From Brachypodius melanocephalos (taxonomy: Eukaryota; Chordata; Aves; Passeriformes; Pycnonotidae), in assembly GCA_013398615.1 (NCBI GenBank), contig VZSR01003807.1, forward strand, positions 20,963,943 through 21,027,942: a DNA stretch of 64,000 bases. Direction: 5' to 3'. The translations under genes were made by a program, and so were the position numbers. The notes beneath the pieces are model-generated. The model had not been told where the DNA came from. It searched no databases and worked only from the letters and a program-made list of their open reading frames with translations. This document shows positions 13,550 to 25,924 of this stretch, piece by piece. Numbering within the stretch: position 1 is the first letter of the stretch; each line of letters begins with the position of its first letter.

Positions 13550-16500
13550 ATTCTTCAACAGCAGTAGAGTCATATAAGAGAATCTTCAGGTAGTGGTTAT
13601 TTAATTTAAGTCTATGTATATCATAAATATTAAAAGAACAAGAAGCAAACAATTTTCTCGCAGAAGAAAATCTGATTAAGTGAATTCTTAATTTACAAGG
13701 TTCTGAGTGACTAAAACATACTTTTTATCTTCTGCAAGAATTTCAATAAAAAAACTATCACCATGAGAGAAATGGATGTTCATGCTGTAGACAATACAAG
13801 TGGCTCCTGCCATTTCTCACAGTGAAAATGCTCAAAGAATGTTTTTGAACAGAACGTTTCCAGCAGAGTCTCAAACCAACCTTTTGTTTTTCCTCTGTTG
13901 AATATAAAACAGAAACTGAAAGTAGCAATGAGAAAAAAAAAATCATAAGGAGACTTTTTGACCTCAGCAGCACCTTTTCACTCAGGTGGAATTTTAGCTG
14001 TGGAAGAAGAGGAAAGAACAGAGGTTTATTTAGCACATGATGCAGGTGAAATTATTTGCTCCCAAATATGTCTTCATATATTTTTATTCTGTCTTTTCTA
14101 CACTGGATGTCTATTTTCCAGGGTTTCATCACTGTAAACCTGTTCCAAATATTACAAAAACCATGCCATTTCCACAGAAAGTATGAACAGGGGGACTTTG
14201 AAGAGAAACACATGCTCTGCAGGAGGGCAGGTACCTGGGGAGGTCATCCCTGTGCCCAGCCCCCTAAATTCAATGGCAACACTTTGCCAGCTGGAAAAGT
14301 CACCTCACTGGAGACCTGCAGCTGACATCCAGAAAGCTGCACCATGATGACAGCCCCAGGCTCAAACCCTCCCCTGCACACACACAAGGTCTGCTGCTTC
14401 CCAAGTCTTGAGAAGTCAGAATGTTAGCCTGGGCCCCAAGGGTTGCATCGTGCAGGCCAAAAACTCAACACCCTGCATTCCCATGAGAAACTTGCAAAGT
14501 CGGATGAACTGCGTCACAGCAGCCTGCAAAGCAGAGGCCTGGTTTAAAAATACTGCCTGCTGCAGAATTCCCAGGCCATATATAGTTCACACATCTCATG
14601 GCAGCAGGAAGGAGCTGCAAAGACACACAGAGACACAGAGAAGGAAGAAAGCAATGAGAGACACGACTGCCAATGTGCAACAAAAACAGGTTAAAAATAG
14701 CCTGGGCTGCAACAGCTCTGTCCTATCCCAGGAGTGTGTGGGCCACCGGTCCTCCCTGGCCTCCCTGGCCTGTCTCTCAGCTGCCTATTTTCTGCTAGGA
14801 GGAGAGGGCAGGAAGGAAATTTTCAGTTCCTGTAGGCAGAAGAAGAGAAAATGACAGCCCTGTTTGTTTTGACACTGGGCAGGCTCCCCTGGGCTTGCAC
14901 AAACACCTGGCCAGTGCTGTAAGATCCCCTCATGTGGAGAGCACAGGCTTGGAATGCCTCTCTCACATCCCTCAGAAGCAGCAGGCATAACCCCACACTG
15001 CTGAGATGAGGTGCCAGCAGAGGAACACTTTGATAAGGGCTGCACTTTGATAAGGGCTTTGAAAGAAGCCTTGTCTTCTCCCCACCACTCTTTGCACATT
15101 GAGTCCTGTTACGGAGTCAAAGCTAAGCTAGCCAAGCCTACCCTGGTAAAATAAATAAAAAAGCAAAAAAACACTTATTCTGTCTGTCACCTCTTCTCCC
15201 CTAAAGCCATTGCAAAGGGAAAGCAGGCATGTGCCAGATGGTGTTATCTATCTGCAAGGATCTTCTCCATCACCTTCTCCTAGCCCAGTCCCTTGAAAGG
15301 AAAGCAAGAATATGAAGGTGTGTGCCATCCAGGCCAGGATGTGTGACCTTAGACTCTCAGAATCTCCTTGCTTGTTGAGATTTCCAGTAGCTGGGTGAGC
15401 ACTGCCTCTGGCTTTCGTGGGCAGAAAGATCTCTTGGTATGTCTCCAGAGACCAGGCAATTCCTCATGGGGACAGCTTTAATTGGAGGGCTAGAGTCTCT
15501 TTTTCCTGGTCATTTGCATCTTGCAGGTCTGGCTGCCTCAGCTGCAAACAACTTCTGTCAACTCCTAGATGCTGACACCAGGCACTGAGAGGGGTCCAAG
15601 CCAGAAGTCCAGATTCCAAACATCCCTGAACTTTGGTGAAGTTCAAATCAGAGCACACATCTTTAGTGAGAAGAGGAAAGCTGTAACATGATCCTAGCCC
15701 TGGGCAATAGAGGTAACACTCCAGTGTGGTCTGAAGGTGACTTCTAGAATATGTGGTGGGGAGCAGAGCAGAGAAGAGGAAAGGGAAAAGCAAGATGGAA
15801 TTGTTCATATTAAAAAAAAAAAAAATTCTAGGGGGAACTGGATGTTTGTTTGTGGGAGGGTGAGGAAGGTTGCTGACAGAGTAAAGGGGGTTAAGAGAGG
15901 TGGATGAACTCTGAATGGAATAAGGAGTGATACCAAAGAGCTCTGTAGGCTGTCAAAGAGGTGTCTGTGAAGGAGCAGAAAGACCAAGAATGCCAGCATT
16001 CAGGGAGAAGCCCATCATAGTACATCTGCATATCTGTGGAATCCTGAGACTACAGATGCATTCTGGCTCATACATGTCTCGCAATGCTCTCTGCCTGCCT
16101 TTCATATGGATCAAAATCCTCCTAAAGCCACCTCACCTCCAGCTCTGTCTGCAGGAGAAGAATGCTTTCAGTGAGAAGGGCAGGGCTGGGCAATGCTCGT
16201 GCCCTTGTGGGGGACTGTGAGCAGCATCACCCTCCCTGCATGCTGGCAGCAGCATCCACACCAGCATTTCCAGCTACTGGGGCAGTGTGGACCTTTCCCT
16301 CTGGAGCACAGGGAGCTGCATTCTGCTCATCCTGCTCTCCATGGGCTTGTGCCTCAGTTTAGCACTGAGGCTTGCAAGAATCAAAGCTGGGCACTAACCA
16401 CACCAGGGCGCAGCAGCAGAGATGCCTTTTCACTCCACGTTGAAATGTGGACTCTTTGGTCCTTGTTCCCAGAAATGCCCCCTGGATGGCCACAGAGAAG

Positions 16501-17959
16501 CAGCAAGCAGCCTAACTGGGTTCCCCTAATTCTGTATCAGTGTGCTGTGTGCGATTAGATACACCAGACTCTGTGCATCGGAGAAACAAGTTTTAGCCTG
16601 AATTTAGAGGGCACAAGTCTGTAGGATTGGGAAGCCACCCCCATCAGATCACACAGGGTTAAGGTTTAAGGTCAGAGCAGTGCACAGCTTAAGGCAATAG
16701 CAGCTCAGGCCTTGCTTGCAGGAAGGTGGGATGACAAATGTGACCATGCACGGGGTGTGCATGCAAGGGTGACTGTGTGTGCAATGCCTCTCCCAACATC
16801 TAACCTTCCTTCAGCCAGCTGATGGTGGCTGGTTAGATGGCTTTTGTGCCATGCTGTGGCACCAGCCATAAAGAGTAAAGGGTTGCTTCCTGGCTCTCAC
16901 TTCCTCAGTTAATGAATGGCAGCACTAATTAAGTGACATTAACATGGAGCTATTCTTGGCCATAGGTGGATCTTACTGAGGTCATACTGGTTGTGGGTAA
17001 TGTAATTTATTACTCTGTGAGATACTTTGGGATACAGAGTGAGAAGGCCACTTGGAAAGTGCCAAAGCAATAATCCAAGTCAGAATTTTCCCAGCAAGGT
17101 AATATGTTCCATACTTACTCTGCCTCTGAGAAATAAAGCATCAAAGTTGCATTGGCTCTGGTGAAATGTTGCAAAGATTTCCAAATACATCGATGGAAAC
17201 AGAGGACTAATGTGCTCAAGAGGTGGATCCCTCTTTGGAGCAAAAGAAATGCAAGACATTTATTTTTTTCTTAAAGCAACTCTGAAGACAGAAATCCCAC
17301 ACGATGGAAAGGCCAAAAGGAAGTGCTGTGCTTTGGGCAGGCGGGCAGCACAGCACGGGGTCACGCCATCTGGCCCCTGTTAGGGCTGGAGCTGTACTCT
17401 AGCTGAACTCTACCAAATTAGCTGTACATGATGCTGCATTCCCTCCTTTCTCGGAGGATCAAAGTGGCTGGATCCAGTCCCAGCTTTCTGCAGATAAGCA
17501 GGTCACAGGACTAGTTTGCACCTCTATGCTGCTTGTAATACACCGTGTCACAGATTCCTCTGAATTTCCTAGTTTGTGCCCATATACACTACACAGTGCT
17601 GACCACATTTTTTTCCCTTTAGTCCTGAGCTAATCTAGGGACCTGGGATAATTCTAGAGCCTCTTCCCAGTACAGCTCTCTGGCAGTGCTACATCTGATT
17701 ATAAACTACTACCACTGTTCTTGCCCAAATGCTTTTTAGGTTTTCTTGGTTTACCTAAAAAGTTTATTCTTTCCTTCAAAAGGCTTCTCCCACCAGGACA
17801 GCAGCATGAGGGCAGGCACAGCAGCTCAGCAGCCTGGCTTGGATTAAACCCTTGCTGAATAGTGGAGAGAGAAAGGGAGAAAGACAAGACTATCTGGTTT
17901 GGTAAGCCATGAGGCATCCCTAATGCCTAAGAAAAATGCACGTGAAGAAGAGGGGGAGG

Positions 17960-18180
17960 GGGGAGATAGCAGTAATTGGAAATCCATTTCACTTGTATAA
18001 AAGTGCTAATTAGTTGTTTATCTGCAGCCACACTGCTGGATTTGCAAAGGCACACACAAGTTACAGCGATTAATTACCAGCAGGGCCTGGAAGATTGTTT
18101 CCATAATTCAAATTTGTGATCAAGCAGCAGCCATGGATGATTCAAAAGCAAACAGCAGAGCATATACATAAATTCTTCTT
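17960..18180. promoter_or_regulatory. Candidate homeodomain-site-rich element
   Basis: A repeat-free stretch with several TAATTR-type cores (AGTAATTGG, GCTAATTAGT, GATTAATTACC) and GC-containing spacers, unlike the simple-sequence DNA around it. Suggestive of an enhancer, but only by inspection. Confidence 0.22.
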
Positions 18181-19266
18181 TAAAAAGATAATGTGGTTTT
18201 GTTCCATAGGATTGGATGATAAATTTATTGTAATTTTAACCATTGCTGTTGTTTAAGTAACAGATACTTATCCAATATGCAAGTAGTACCTTTGGAGCAA
18301 GCAATTTTTTTTACCTACATAGCTCATCTGTCAGTAGAAGGAGACACAGATTGAAACTATGTAAGAATTTATGTCAAATTTGAAAAGGGTTTTAAATGAA
18401 AAAATAGAACTAGAACTGAGAAAAAATATTGTAAGAAAGATTTATTGAAATTTGAATGATAGTTTGTGACTTGGTATTCCCATTTTAATTTAAAAAATGA
18501 AAACAAATGACTGATTTGTCCAAACTACTCTGTTGATTTGAAGATAAGGGGTTTTTTCCCCAGTTCTCACACTCAATATAACAGCAATTGTTAACATATG
18601 CTTGCATTGTCCATCCTCCCCGTGAACATAAAAAGGTTTTAAGGACCAAATGAGAGAGAAATTTAAACAGAGGCATCCTACGAGCAAAGAAAAATACATG
18701 AAAATGCTTTGGTTAAAGAATTCACCTATTTATCAAAATACTTTGGATAAAACATTATGATAATAGAACAGCACTGAATAAACTCACACAATTCCAGTGG
18801 GATTGGAAGAATCTCAAAGATTTTGGCATGGCATCATTTTTTACAACATGTTTTTGAGACTATCTGATACTGGAGCAGCAATATAATCCCCTAAATAAAT
18901 GTGCTTTTCATAATTATTTCGGTAGGCTATTTTTGACAAATGATTTGCAATAAGTGTGTTTTAAATGTAACACATTTGTATTTTCTTGTTGTAAAAAAAA
19001 AGTACAAGTAATGAAAATATTTAGTATTAAAAATTACTCATAACCTCTTTAGCAGAATATTTTTTGGCCAGAAAGATGTTTTGGATAAGCTTAGAGTGTT
19101 GCCCAGCCTGTGTCTCAGCTGTGTTCCTCACAGACTTGTGACTGTGGCATTTTCTGTGCTTGGCTGGGTGGCCAAAAAACCCCTGCAAACAAGATTTTAG
19201 AGGCACCACTTCCAACTGCTCATTGAAACTCCCATATCCATGTTTTGTAGTTCACAAAAGATCTGG

Positions 19267-19300
19267 TTTTTTTTGTTTTGTTTTGTTTTGTTTTGTTTTC
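19267..19300 (+). repeat. (TTTTG)n microsatellite
   Basis: Five or more near-perfect TTTTG units following a short T run. Simple-sequence DNA in the intergenic region. Confidence 0.95.
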
Positions 19301-21934
19301 CAGTGATACTGCAGCCAAGAACCCAATAGAAAGGTTTACTAAAATGTTTACATGCAGAAAAGAGAAGGAAAAAAACCCAGCAGAGTAAAGTTCAAGCTGA
19401 CGCCAACAAACTGTATTTGGTACACTAAAGCCTGTTGCTCACAGCTGCGTTCAGAGGTGAAGAAAACATTTTGCTGGGTCCAAGGACTCCCTGCTCAGGA
19501 ATGGGCTTCCTGCAGGGATGATGCGCAGCGCCGCGCAAGCGCCTCACTGCTCACAAGTGAAACGGGATTGTATGACAGCTGCTCACTGTTGGTCTTCCCT
19601 TTTCATGTGTGTGTGGAAAGTCACAAATTCAAAGCAAAAAGTTGCATGAAATGGAGCTGTAACTTTATATCTAAATCTGTAATTGAGCATCTTGGCCATC
19701 AGCCACAAAACGTCCAATTAATCTGTCTAAAACAAAAGAGCTCATATTTCAAAAATGAAAAGTTAAAATCCAAGACCAGCCCTTAATTACAAAGCAGTGA
19801 CCACAAAAAGCCTCACAAACCCCAAATTCAATTACCTGAAATATTATTGCTTGATAGTACTTTAGTCTTCTAATTTGAACATTAAAACATTCCTTAGTAA
19901 GAACAGGGAAGGGTGAGACCAATATTTTTCCTCTGCCAACAAACAGAATCTTGCAGCTTTTGTTGAGCAAAACACTTTTTTATTTCAGATTAACATCTGC
20001 TTAGACTACTTACCTTATAACATAGCTGCCAGGAGCTAAGCTGTGAGGGAACAGGAAACTGAAAAAAAAAATTGAAAATAAAAATTGACAAAAAGCTGAA
20101 ATTAAGAAAAATAAATCAAACAAGTATTCAGTCATGGAAAATAGGCTTTGTGGCTTTGTGAGAAAGGAAAAATTTCTCTTTCACCCTTCAGCACATGCTC
20201 ACTATTTTAAAAAATTTTTATACAAAAATGTCCACAAGAGAAAATCAAGTAACAGTGGTGAATAATGGACATACTCCAGTGTAAAAAAAAAAAAAAATCC
20301 TAACTATTTATGAAATTGGGTATTTGAGGGGGATTTATACTTATCCCTTGGACTTTCAAAAAGAAAAAAAAAAAAAAAGAAATGCTTACTTTTAGTAGAA
20401 TCACTATCCATATCAGGAATGGTAAAAATCTTTAAGATACGAACAAATGCTGAGGAAAAAGTCATTACTAAATTAACAAAGCCAAATTTCAGTCAACCAA
20501 GTAGAAGACTCCCCTTTCTACCAGCTAGTTTAGACAACCAGTTCTCTCCAACTCAGAAGCCATCTGCATGTCTTTAAATTGTCATATTTGGTTTGATTGA
20601 AATGCTCACATAGAAAAAGAAATTACAGAACTTTGAGAGATCAAGAATCTTACTGACAAGCTGAGTAAAAATCAAACCTTTTAACATTAAAAAAAAGGCA
20701 ACCAGACAAAGAAGCCAGCAGACAAACGTTTTATTGGGGTAGCTTTTGTTGTGAATTGTGAATTGCTCAGTTTACAAGTTTAACAGTTTACAAAGGTCAG
20801 CCAACTACCTTATCCAAGACAATCACAAATTTTGCCCCACGATGTTATAATGTGCTTCTTCTGTGTCATTAATTTGAACGACCCACTGAACAGTCAAAAA
20901 GCAGGGAGTATTTTTCATGTGGAATCATCGTTCCAGTATCGCTGTCATCCTGCTAATGTTGCTGCATCGACCTGTCAGTGCCCTGCACTGGAACACTTCT
21001 GCACAGCAGATTGTCAGAATGCCCTGCACAGGGATATTGCAACTTCCAGCGGTCTTGAAATGCTTTCTTCAGTCTTCATATGCGTGCTGTGCTACTCTCA
21101 CACTCAGAGAGCTCTCTGGCAGGGATCTCACCCCTCTGCTTGTGAAACCATTCAGTAATTTTACTCTTAGCAAAACAATTGAAAACTAAATACACAATTG
21201 TCACAGAGCAGATACTCAACTCCACCTGGGAAGGCATGCACGAATGACATCTGTCAATGGACTTGGCCAAACAGCCAAACTGAGATACCCACTTCATAAA
21301 GAAATGTGTCCTCTGTTTAGATATGTCCACACAACCCACAAACTGATTAAAATTTTGCATTAAAACATAAAATATATTAAAGATCAAGTGTAAAAATGAA
21401 GTCTTTCTCCACAAACAAAACAAAGCAAAGAAAAAAAGAAAAAGAAACGCTCTAACTATTTGAGTCATCTAAAGAAACATGGTTTAAAAGGCGGGTTAAG
21501 TTAAAACCAGTATTTTTCTGCACAGAAGAAATTCAGGTTGATATTGCTGCATTAGATTTCCCATATGAAAAATACAGGATATGAAAACTTTGGTACCCCA
21601 GAAGACAATTTGTAATAGTGAAAGATCCCAGGGTACTTCTATGGCATAGGGTTGCAGGCTTTAGCTTTAAAAAATTTTGGAGTTTTATGATCTATTTTCA
21701 AAGAAACAGTAAAATTGTGAGTGTAAAGAATCACTTAATAAAATCCTCATGCAGTTTTTTACACATAACTAAATATTGTGGAGTCAACAAAGCAAAACCT
21801 GGAAATGTTAACATCTTTTTAGTTCTCATTTTAGTGTGTCCTCTTTTTTTCACTTACAGAGCTGCTGATGGGAAGTTCCTCTCCTTTTAAGACTGGCACA
21901 AAGGGATGATATTTTGCCACTGAAGATGACAAAT

Positions 21935-22091
21935 AGAGGTTGCAGAGTCTCCATCCTTGGAGATAGTCAAAAGCTATATGGACATGGTCCTGGATCACCT
22001 GTCCTCACTGACCCTGCTTGGGCAGGGTGGTTGGACCAGATGATTTGCACAAGTCCCTTCCAACCGCAACCATTCTGTCAATCTGTGATCT
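21935..22091 (+). mobile_element. CR1 LINE 3' fragment
   Basis: Typical CR1 3' end: an amphipathic tail (GGTTGGACCAGATGATTTGC followed by a CCTTCCAACC-like run) and a diverged CATTCTGTCAATCTGTGATC terminus. Non-coding and moderately old. Confidence 0.88.
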
Positions 22092-24689
22092 TCACTAACA
22101 AGAATCATTTGTGATGTTACAAGAATGTGCCACTAATCACGTACAACTGAATATTGCGAATATAATGTGCAATAAAAAGGAAGCTAAATATTTTTAACAA
22201 GGAAAAAAAAATCTTTCAAAGAGATAATTGGGATGGTTTAAATAATATTTACTTATTAAAATTTGATTTCCTAGGAAATGTCTTTCAGCTGAATGCCTGA
22301 CTGTATTTTAAATGTTTTAAGACTGAAGAAAATATTCTTTTGCCTGAGTTCTCTAAGTCTTTATTTGATGATGAGCAGACAAAACAAAAACTGGTAGCTT
22401 ACAACTTTAAACATTGCATTTACTTGATGGTTCATCATGGCATACATGATCCCACATGTAACTGGTATCAAAACTGCCATTGCCCACCCCTACTCTGCTC
22501 TGTGTGTTTGACAAGGAAGAACACAGCAACACAAGGATTTAAACTCGTATTTAGAAAGTTTCTATCCCAATCATCAGCGAGGCCTTTCCTTTTCCCTGGC
22601 TACTGAATAAGATCCCAAATCACTGCATTTGTTTTTCAGTGCATGCCATTTTTGGTGCTTTCTCAGGAACGCTCACCCACTCTTGGCTCCTCTAGTTCTG
22701 TTTCATTCTTTGTATTGGCAAAGAGTGTAAAACGGGGACAAGTGGCTGGACTTTGAATGCATGGTCATTCTTACTAAATTTACTGTGCAGTGTATATATT
22801 CCATCCCTCTTCCTTGCCCATCTCCTGGCCAGGAGGAACTCTCCAAAGTGACTCCCCACAGCTTGCATGCAATGGCAACCCCTCACCCTCACATCAGTGG
22901 CTGAGCAAAGGCACAGTCATTACCAGCAAACTGCCTAAAAGAAAAAGGGTTGCTGATACAAATGTGAGGTGTAACGGAAGTCACATCTGGGTTAAAGAAT
23001 GTTGGATGGCTGTAAGCAAAAGGCTAACTTGTTCTACCTCTTGGGGACTGTAATATGTTACCCAACACCCCCTTCTTAGTGCCCCATATTTTGCAACTGT
23101 ATTTGGCAAAAGCTTATCTTCCACAGTCTGAATGTGGAAGAGATTTGGCTTTTTATCGTGTTCATTACTATGGGATCAGAGTAGCCACCACCTGCTGTAA
23201 TTATGATGTGAAACGTGGAATGTGTTAAGATTTACTGTTTATTGTCTAAATGCAGCTTGGAAATATATGTCCTACAGGAATAAATTTGTTTTTCTATTTA
23301 AAAAGTATAGCATACAGCTTGCTTTGGGATAGAGGGAAATCAACACAGCAGGAAATCCCCAAGTTGACACACTCAGGTTGGTGCCACTGTTCTGACCTAA
23401 TCAGGAAAGGAAATGACTTACAACAGACCTACAAGCAGGGGTCAGCAGCCTCTGGGAAGCAGCAGCCAGGGGTGTTCAAGGCTTGGGCTCAGTTCTCATG
23501 GTGGCCTTTAGTCACATCTGTAGCACCTTCTCAGACTGCCACATGGTTAGAAATAATAGAGCCAGAGATGAAATTAGAGTAAAAAGGCTACTGTGGCCTT
23601 TCTTACAGCCAAAAGAGGCTGGTTTCCTCCTTCCTGCTTTACTGCTGATGACAAACTACTTTATTCCCTCATGGGTATCTGTCCTTCCCAAAAGATCATG
23701 CACTCTTATTCATCTTTGTAAACAAAATCTCTCATGTGTTACCTTCTACAAGTGCTTCACGATCCACTGATACACCTTCTGATTACAGCTGTTCCTTCCC
23801 ACAAAAGAAACTGCTGATAATTCCCAGGAGAGCTTGTGGGGCAAAGACAAAACTGCAAGTGGGCAGCATTGCTCATGTAGCTGATTTTGGGACAGTAGGT
23901 CTGAGTGGTGGGATGTAGGTATTTCCTTCAGCCATATTTGAGGTGGAGAGTAAAGACACACACACTTCAGCCTCATCACAGGTGCTCTGACCCTGTCTGT
24001 GTTAATGGGGGACCAGGACCTGGGGAATACTGCTGTGCTCTCTGGCAAGCCACCGCTGTGTTCCATGGGGATGCTAGTTCCTCCTTAGGGTAGGGTAGGA
24101 TGCCAGAGCCTCAGTGAAACCATATCAAGGTTTTTCCAACTGAAACGATTCTGTGATTCTATATGGAGACTGTCACACACAAACTGAGGAGTCTGAGAGA
24201 GGAAGCAAGTCTGGCATGGCTTCCCTGTGGTCCATGTCCTTCACAGGCTGATTCAGAGGCAGAGACAAATTTAAGGAGTGGTATCAGGGAATATGAAAAC
24301 CCTCACATTTTCTGCTGTCAGAGATCATTAGAATTTTACCTACATGCCTTCTCACAGCAATAGAATCTCAGCAGCATAGTGCCTCAATACACAGTATCAG
24401 CCCCAAAACTGCTGAGGACTAGGTGCCCCCTGGGCCACCCAACACCCCCACAGCTACATCAAAGCTGTGAGTTCTCCCCAGAACTCATTCATGAGTTTTC
24501 TTTAGAGTCTGCCCAGATGAAAAGTACAGTGGCATTAAATTGTATAAGCATTTTTTTTTTAAACAAACAAAGCTTCCAAGCCTGACAGGCAAGGACAGGG
24601 ATGGGATTAGGCAAACATCCTACACAGACGGTTCCCCTTTCTGTCTGTCAGCTTGTAAGTGCTTTCTCTTCTGGAACTATACAGTACTA
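22092..24689. other. Intergenic, no supported gene
   Basis: Nothing recognised except a short CR1 tail near 24.14 kb. Confidence 0.55.
24125..24162 (+). mobile_element. CR1 LINE tail remnant
   Basis: Only the last roughly 40 nt are recognisable (TTTTCCAACTGAAACGATTC then TGTGATTCTAT). The sequence upstream is too diverged to assign. Confidence 0.7.
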
Positions 24690-25100
24690 ACTGAGCCGGA
24701 AACAGCTATTTAAAAAGTGATTATAGTGTGACATTTTTGTTTGACCTAACATCAAGCCATGTGCAGCTTAAATGTCAGCAAAGCTATTTGCTATAGAGAC
24801 AGACAGGCCCTAGCACGCTTAAATCTACCCGGCATCTTAAAAGTGGTCGCTGTCTCCAGTCAATGCACATGAATGACACCCAAGCCAAGATGTGAAGTAT
24901 CGCTCTCTGTAAGCTGCGATGATTGACTAATGTGCTGGGTGGCACAATGCATTCAGCAAGAGGCTCACGGGGAGGAAGGCAAAATAATGGATAATTAAAG
25001 TCAATCTCGGGTTAGAAACCAGAGGCCCATGCAAAAGGTTCCCTCAGATTAGCAAGAGCATGCCTGTGGCTGGTGTGTTCTGTTCAGGGATGTCTGAAGG
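24690..25100. promoter_or_regulatory. Candidate regulatory element beside the CpG island
   Basis: Repeat-free, mixed-composition sequence with clustered AT-rich, homeodomain-like cores (TGATTGACTAAT near 24920, ATAATGGATAATTAAAG near 24984) directly upstream of the CpG island. It resembles conserved non-coding elements near developmental genes; HEY2 is the expected distal neighbour. This is appearance only; conservation was not measured. Confidence 0.3.
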
Positions 25101-25229
25101 GCTCAAATATTTGGACAAAGATAGCAAAGCAGAGTTTTTATTAGTGTAGGAGCTATACCGGCGGCATGAGAGAGGAGGGAGCGCCACCCCAAGTTATGGC
25201 CAGAGACCCTGCCCTTAGAAGACCCCTTG

Positions 25230-25510
25230 AAGGCCCTGCAGCTCAGCGCTGTGGCCGCAGGGTGCTCCCCCCTCCCTCCGGGGCTGGCAGGGCACAAATC
25301 AGGCCGCCCAGCCGCGGCTGCCAGGCAGGGTGACAGAGGGGAAGGGAGGCTCCGCAGCCCTGTCACCAGCCGTCAAAATAATAGCCGAGCGGTGCGGGGG
25401 GGCAGGAAGCTAAGGCAGCTCATTACGTGCATCTCTCCCTGTGTGAGAAGCGACGGGAGAGCCGCGGCCTCGGACCGCGCCAGGCCGCAAGAGCACGGCC
25501 ATCCGTAAAG
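25230..25510. promoter_or_regulatory. CpG-rich island in intergenic DNA
   Basis: About 280 bp with roughly twenty CpG dinucleotides by eye, in otherwise AT-rich and CpG-poor surroundings, some 6 kb upstream of HDDC2. No conserved protein is readable on either strand. It could be the promoter of an unannotated transcript (for example a lncRNA) or an orphan CpG island at a distal enhancer. Confidence 0.6.
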
Positions 25511-25855
25511 GGACAGACAGAGCCCGTGCTATCAGGAGCTCGCTCTGGGAGACAATGCCCTGGTTTGCTACGGATGGAGATAAGTACCTTCATAGGCCCT
25601 TAATGGGACTAGAGGCATATATTTGGACAGGGTTCCAGTCTGACCCGCTTCTCAGAGCCTAAAATAACAAACAAATCAGTGCGCCTTTATTTTGAGAAAA
25701 CGTTGCTCACAGTAATAAGGGAGGGTGGGGGCACACAAAAGGAAGCAGAGTTGTGATAAAACTTCCATTTTGTTCTTTCTTGCATGTCAGGAAAAAAGGG
25801 AAAAGTACATTATAATTCAGAGTGCCTTTCAGGATTTATTTTTCTTTACATTGTT

Positions 25856-25924
25856 ACATGCCCGACCACATCTGATTTTGGAAGCTAAGCAGGGTCTGAC
25901 TTGGCTGACATTTGGGAGATGGCT
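25856..25924 (+). pseudogene. 5S rRNA-derived relic (pseudogene or 5S-headed SINE)
   Basis: The segment follows vertebrate 5S rRNA from its GCCCGATCTCGTCTGATC stretch into the box A and intermediate-element region. A 17-nt block, GGAAGCTAAGCAGGGTC (25880-25896), is identical to 5S; the rest has several substitutions, many at former CpG sites, and about 3 nt missing near box C. The 5' end and the last third of 5S are not recognisable. It may be a lone 5S retrocopy or the head of an old 5S-derived SINE (SINE3 or AmnSINE1 type). No functional 5S gene is implied. Confidence 0.75.

Larger units (their letters stand above)
13550..21934. other. Intergenic, no supported gene
   Basis: Between two CR1 copies. 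Contains poly(A) runs near 15820, 20285 and 20367, the TTTTG repeat, and a candidate homeodomain-site cluster at about 18 kb. The longest open frames (148 and 144 residues) show no recognisable domain. Confidence 0.6.

Noticed and set aside
14408..14854. 148-residue open frame
   Set aside because: No recognised domain or family, and no neighbouring exon-like segments.
19352..19786. 144-residue open frame
   Set aside because: Composition and lack of any motif suggest chance; no promoter or exon context.
25103..25508. Protein gene in the 25 kb CpG island
   Set aside because: Open frames on both strands are short and GC-biased with no family similarity; better read as an orphan CpG island.
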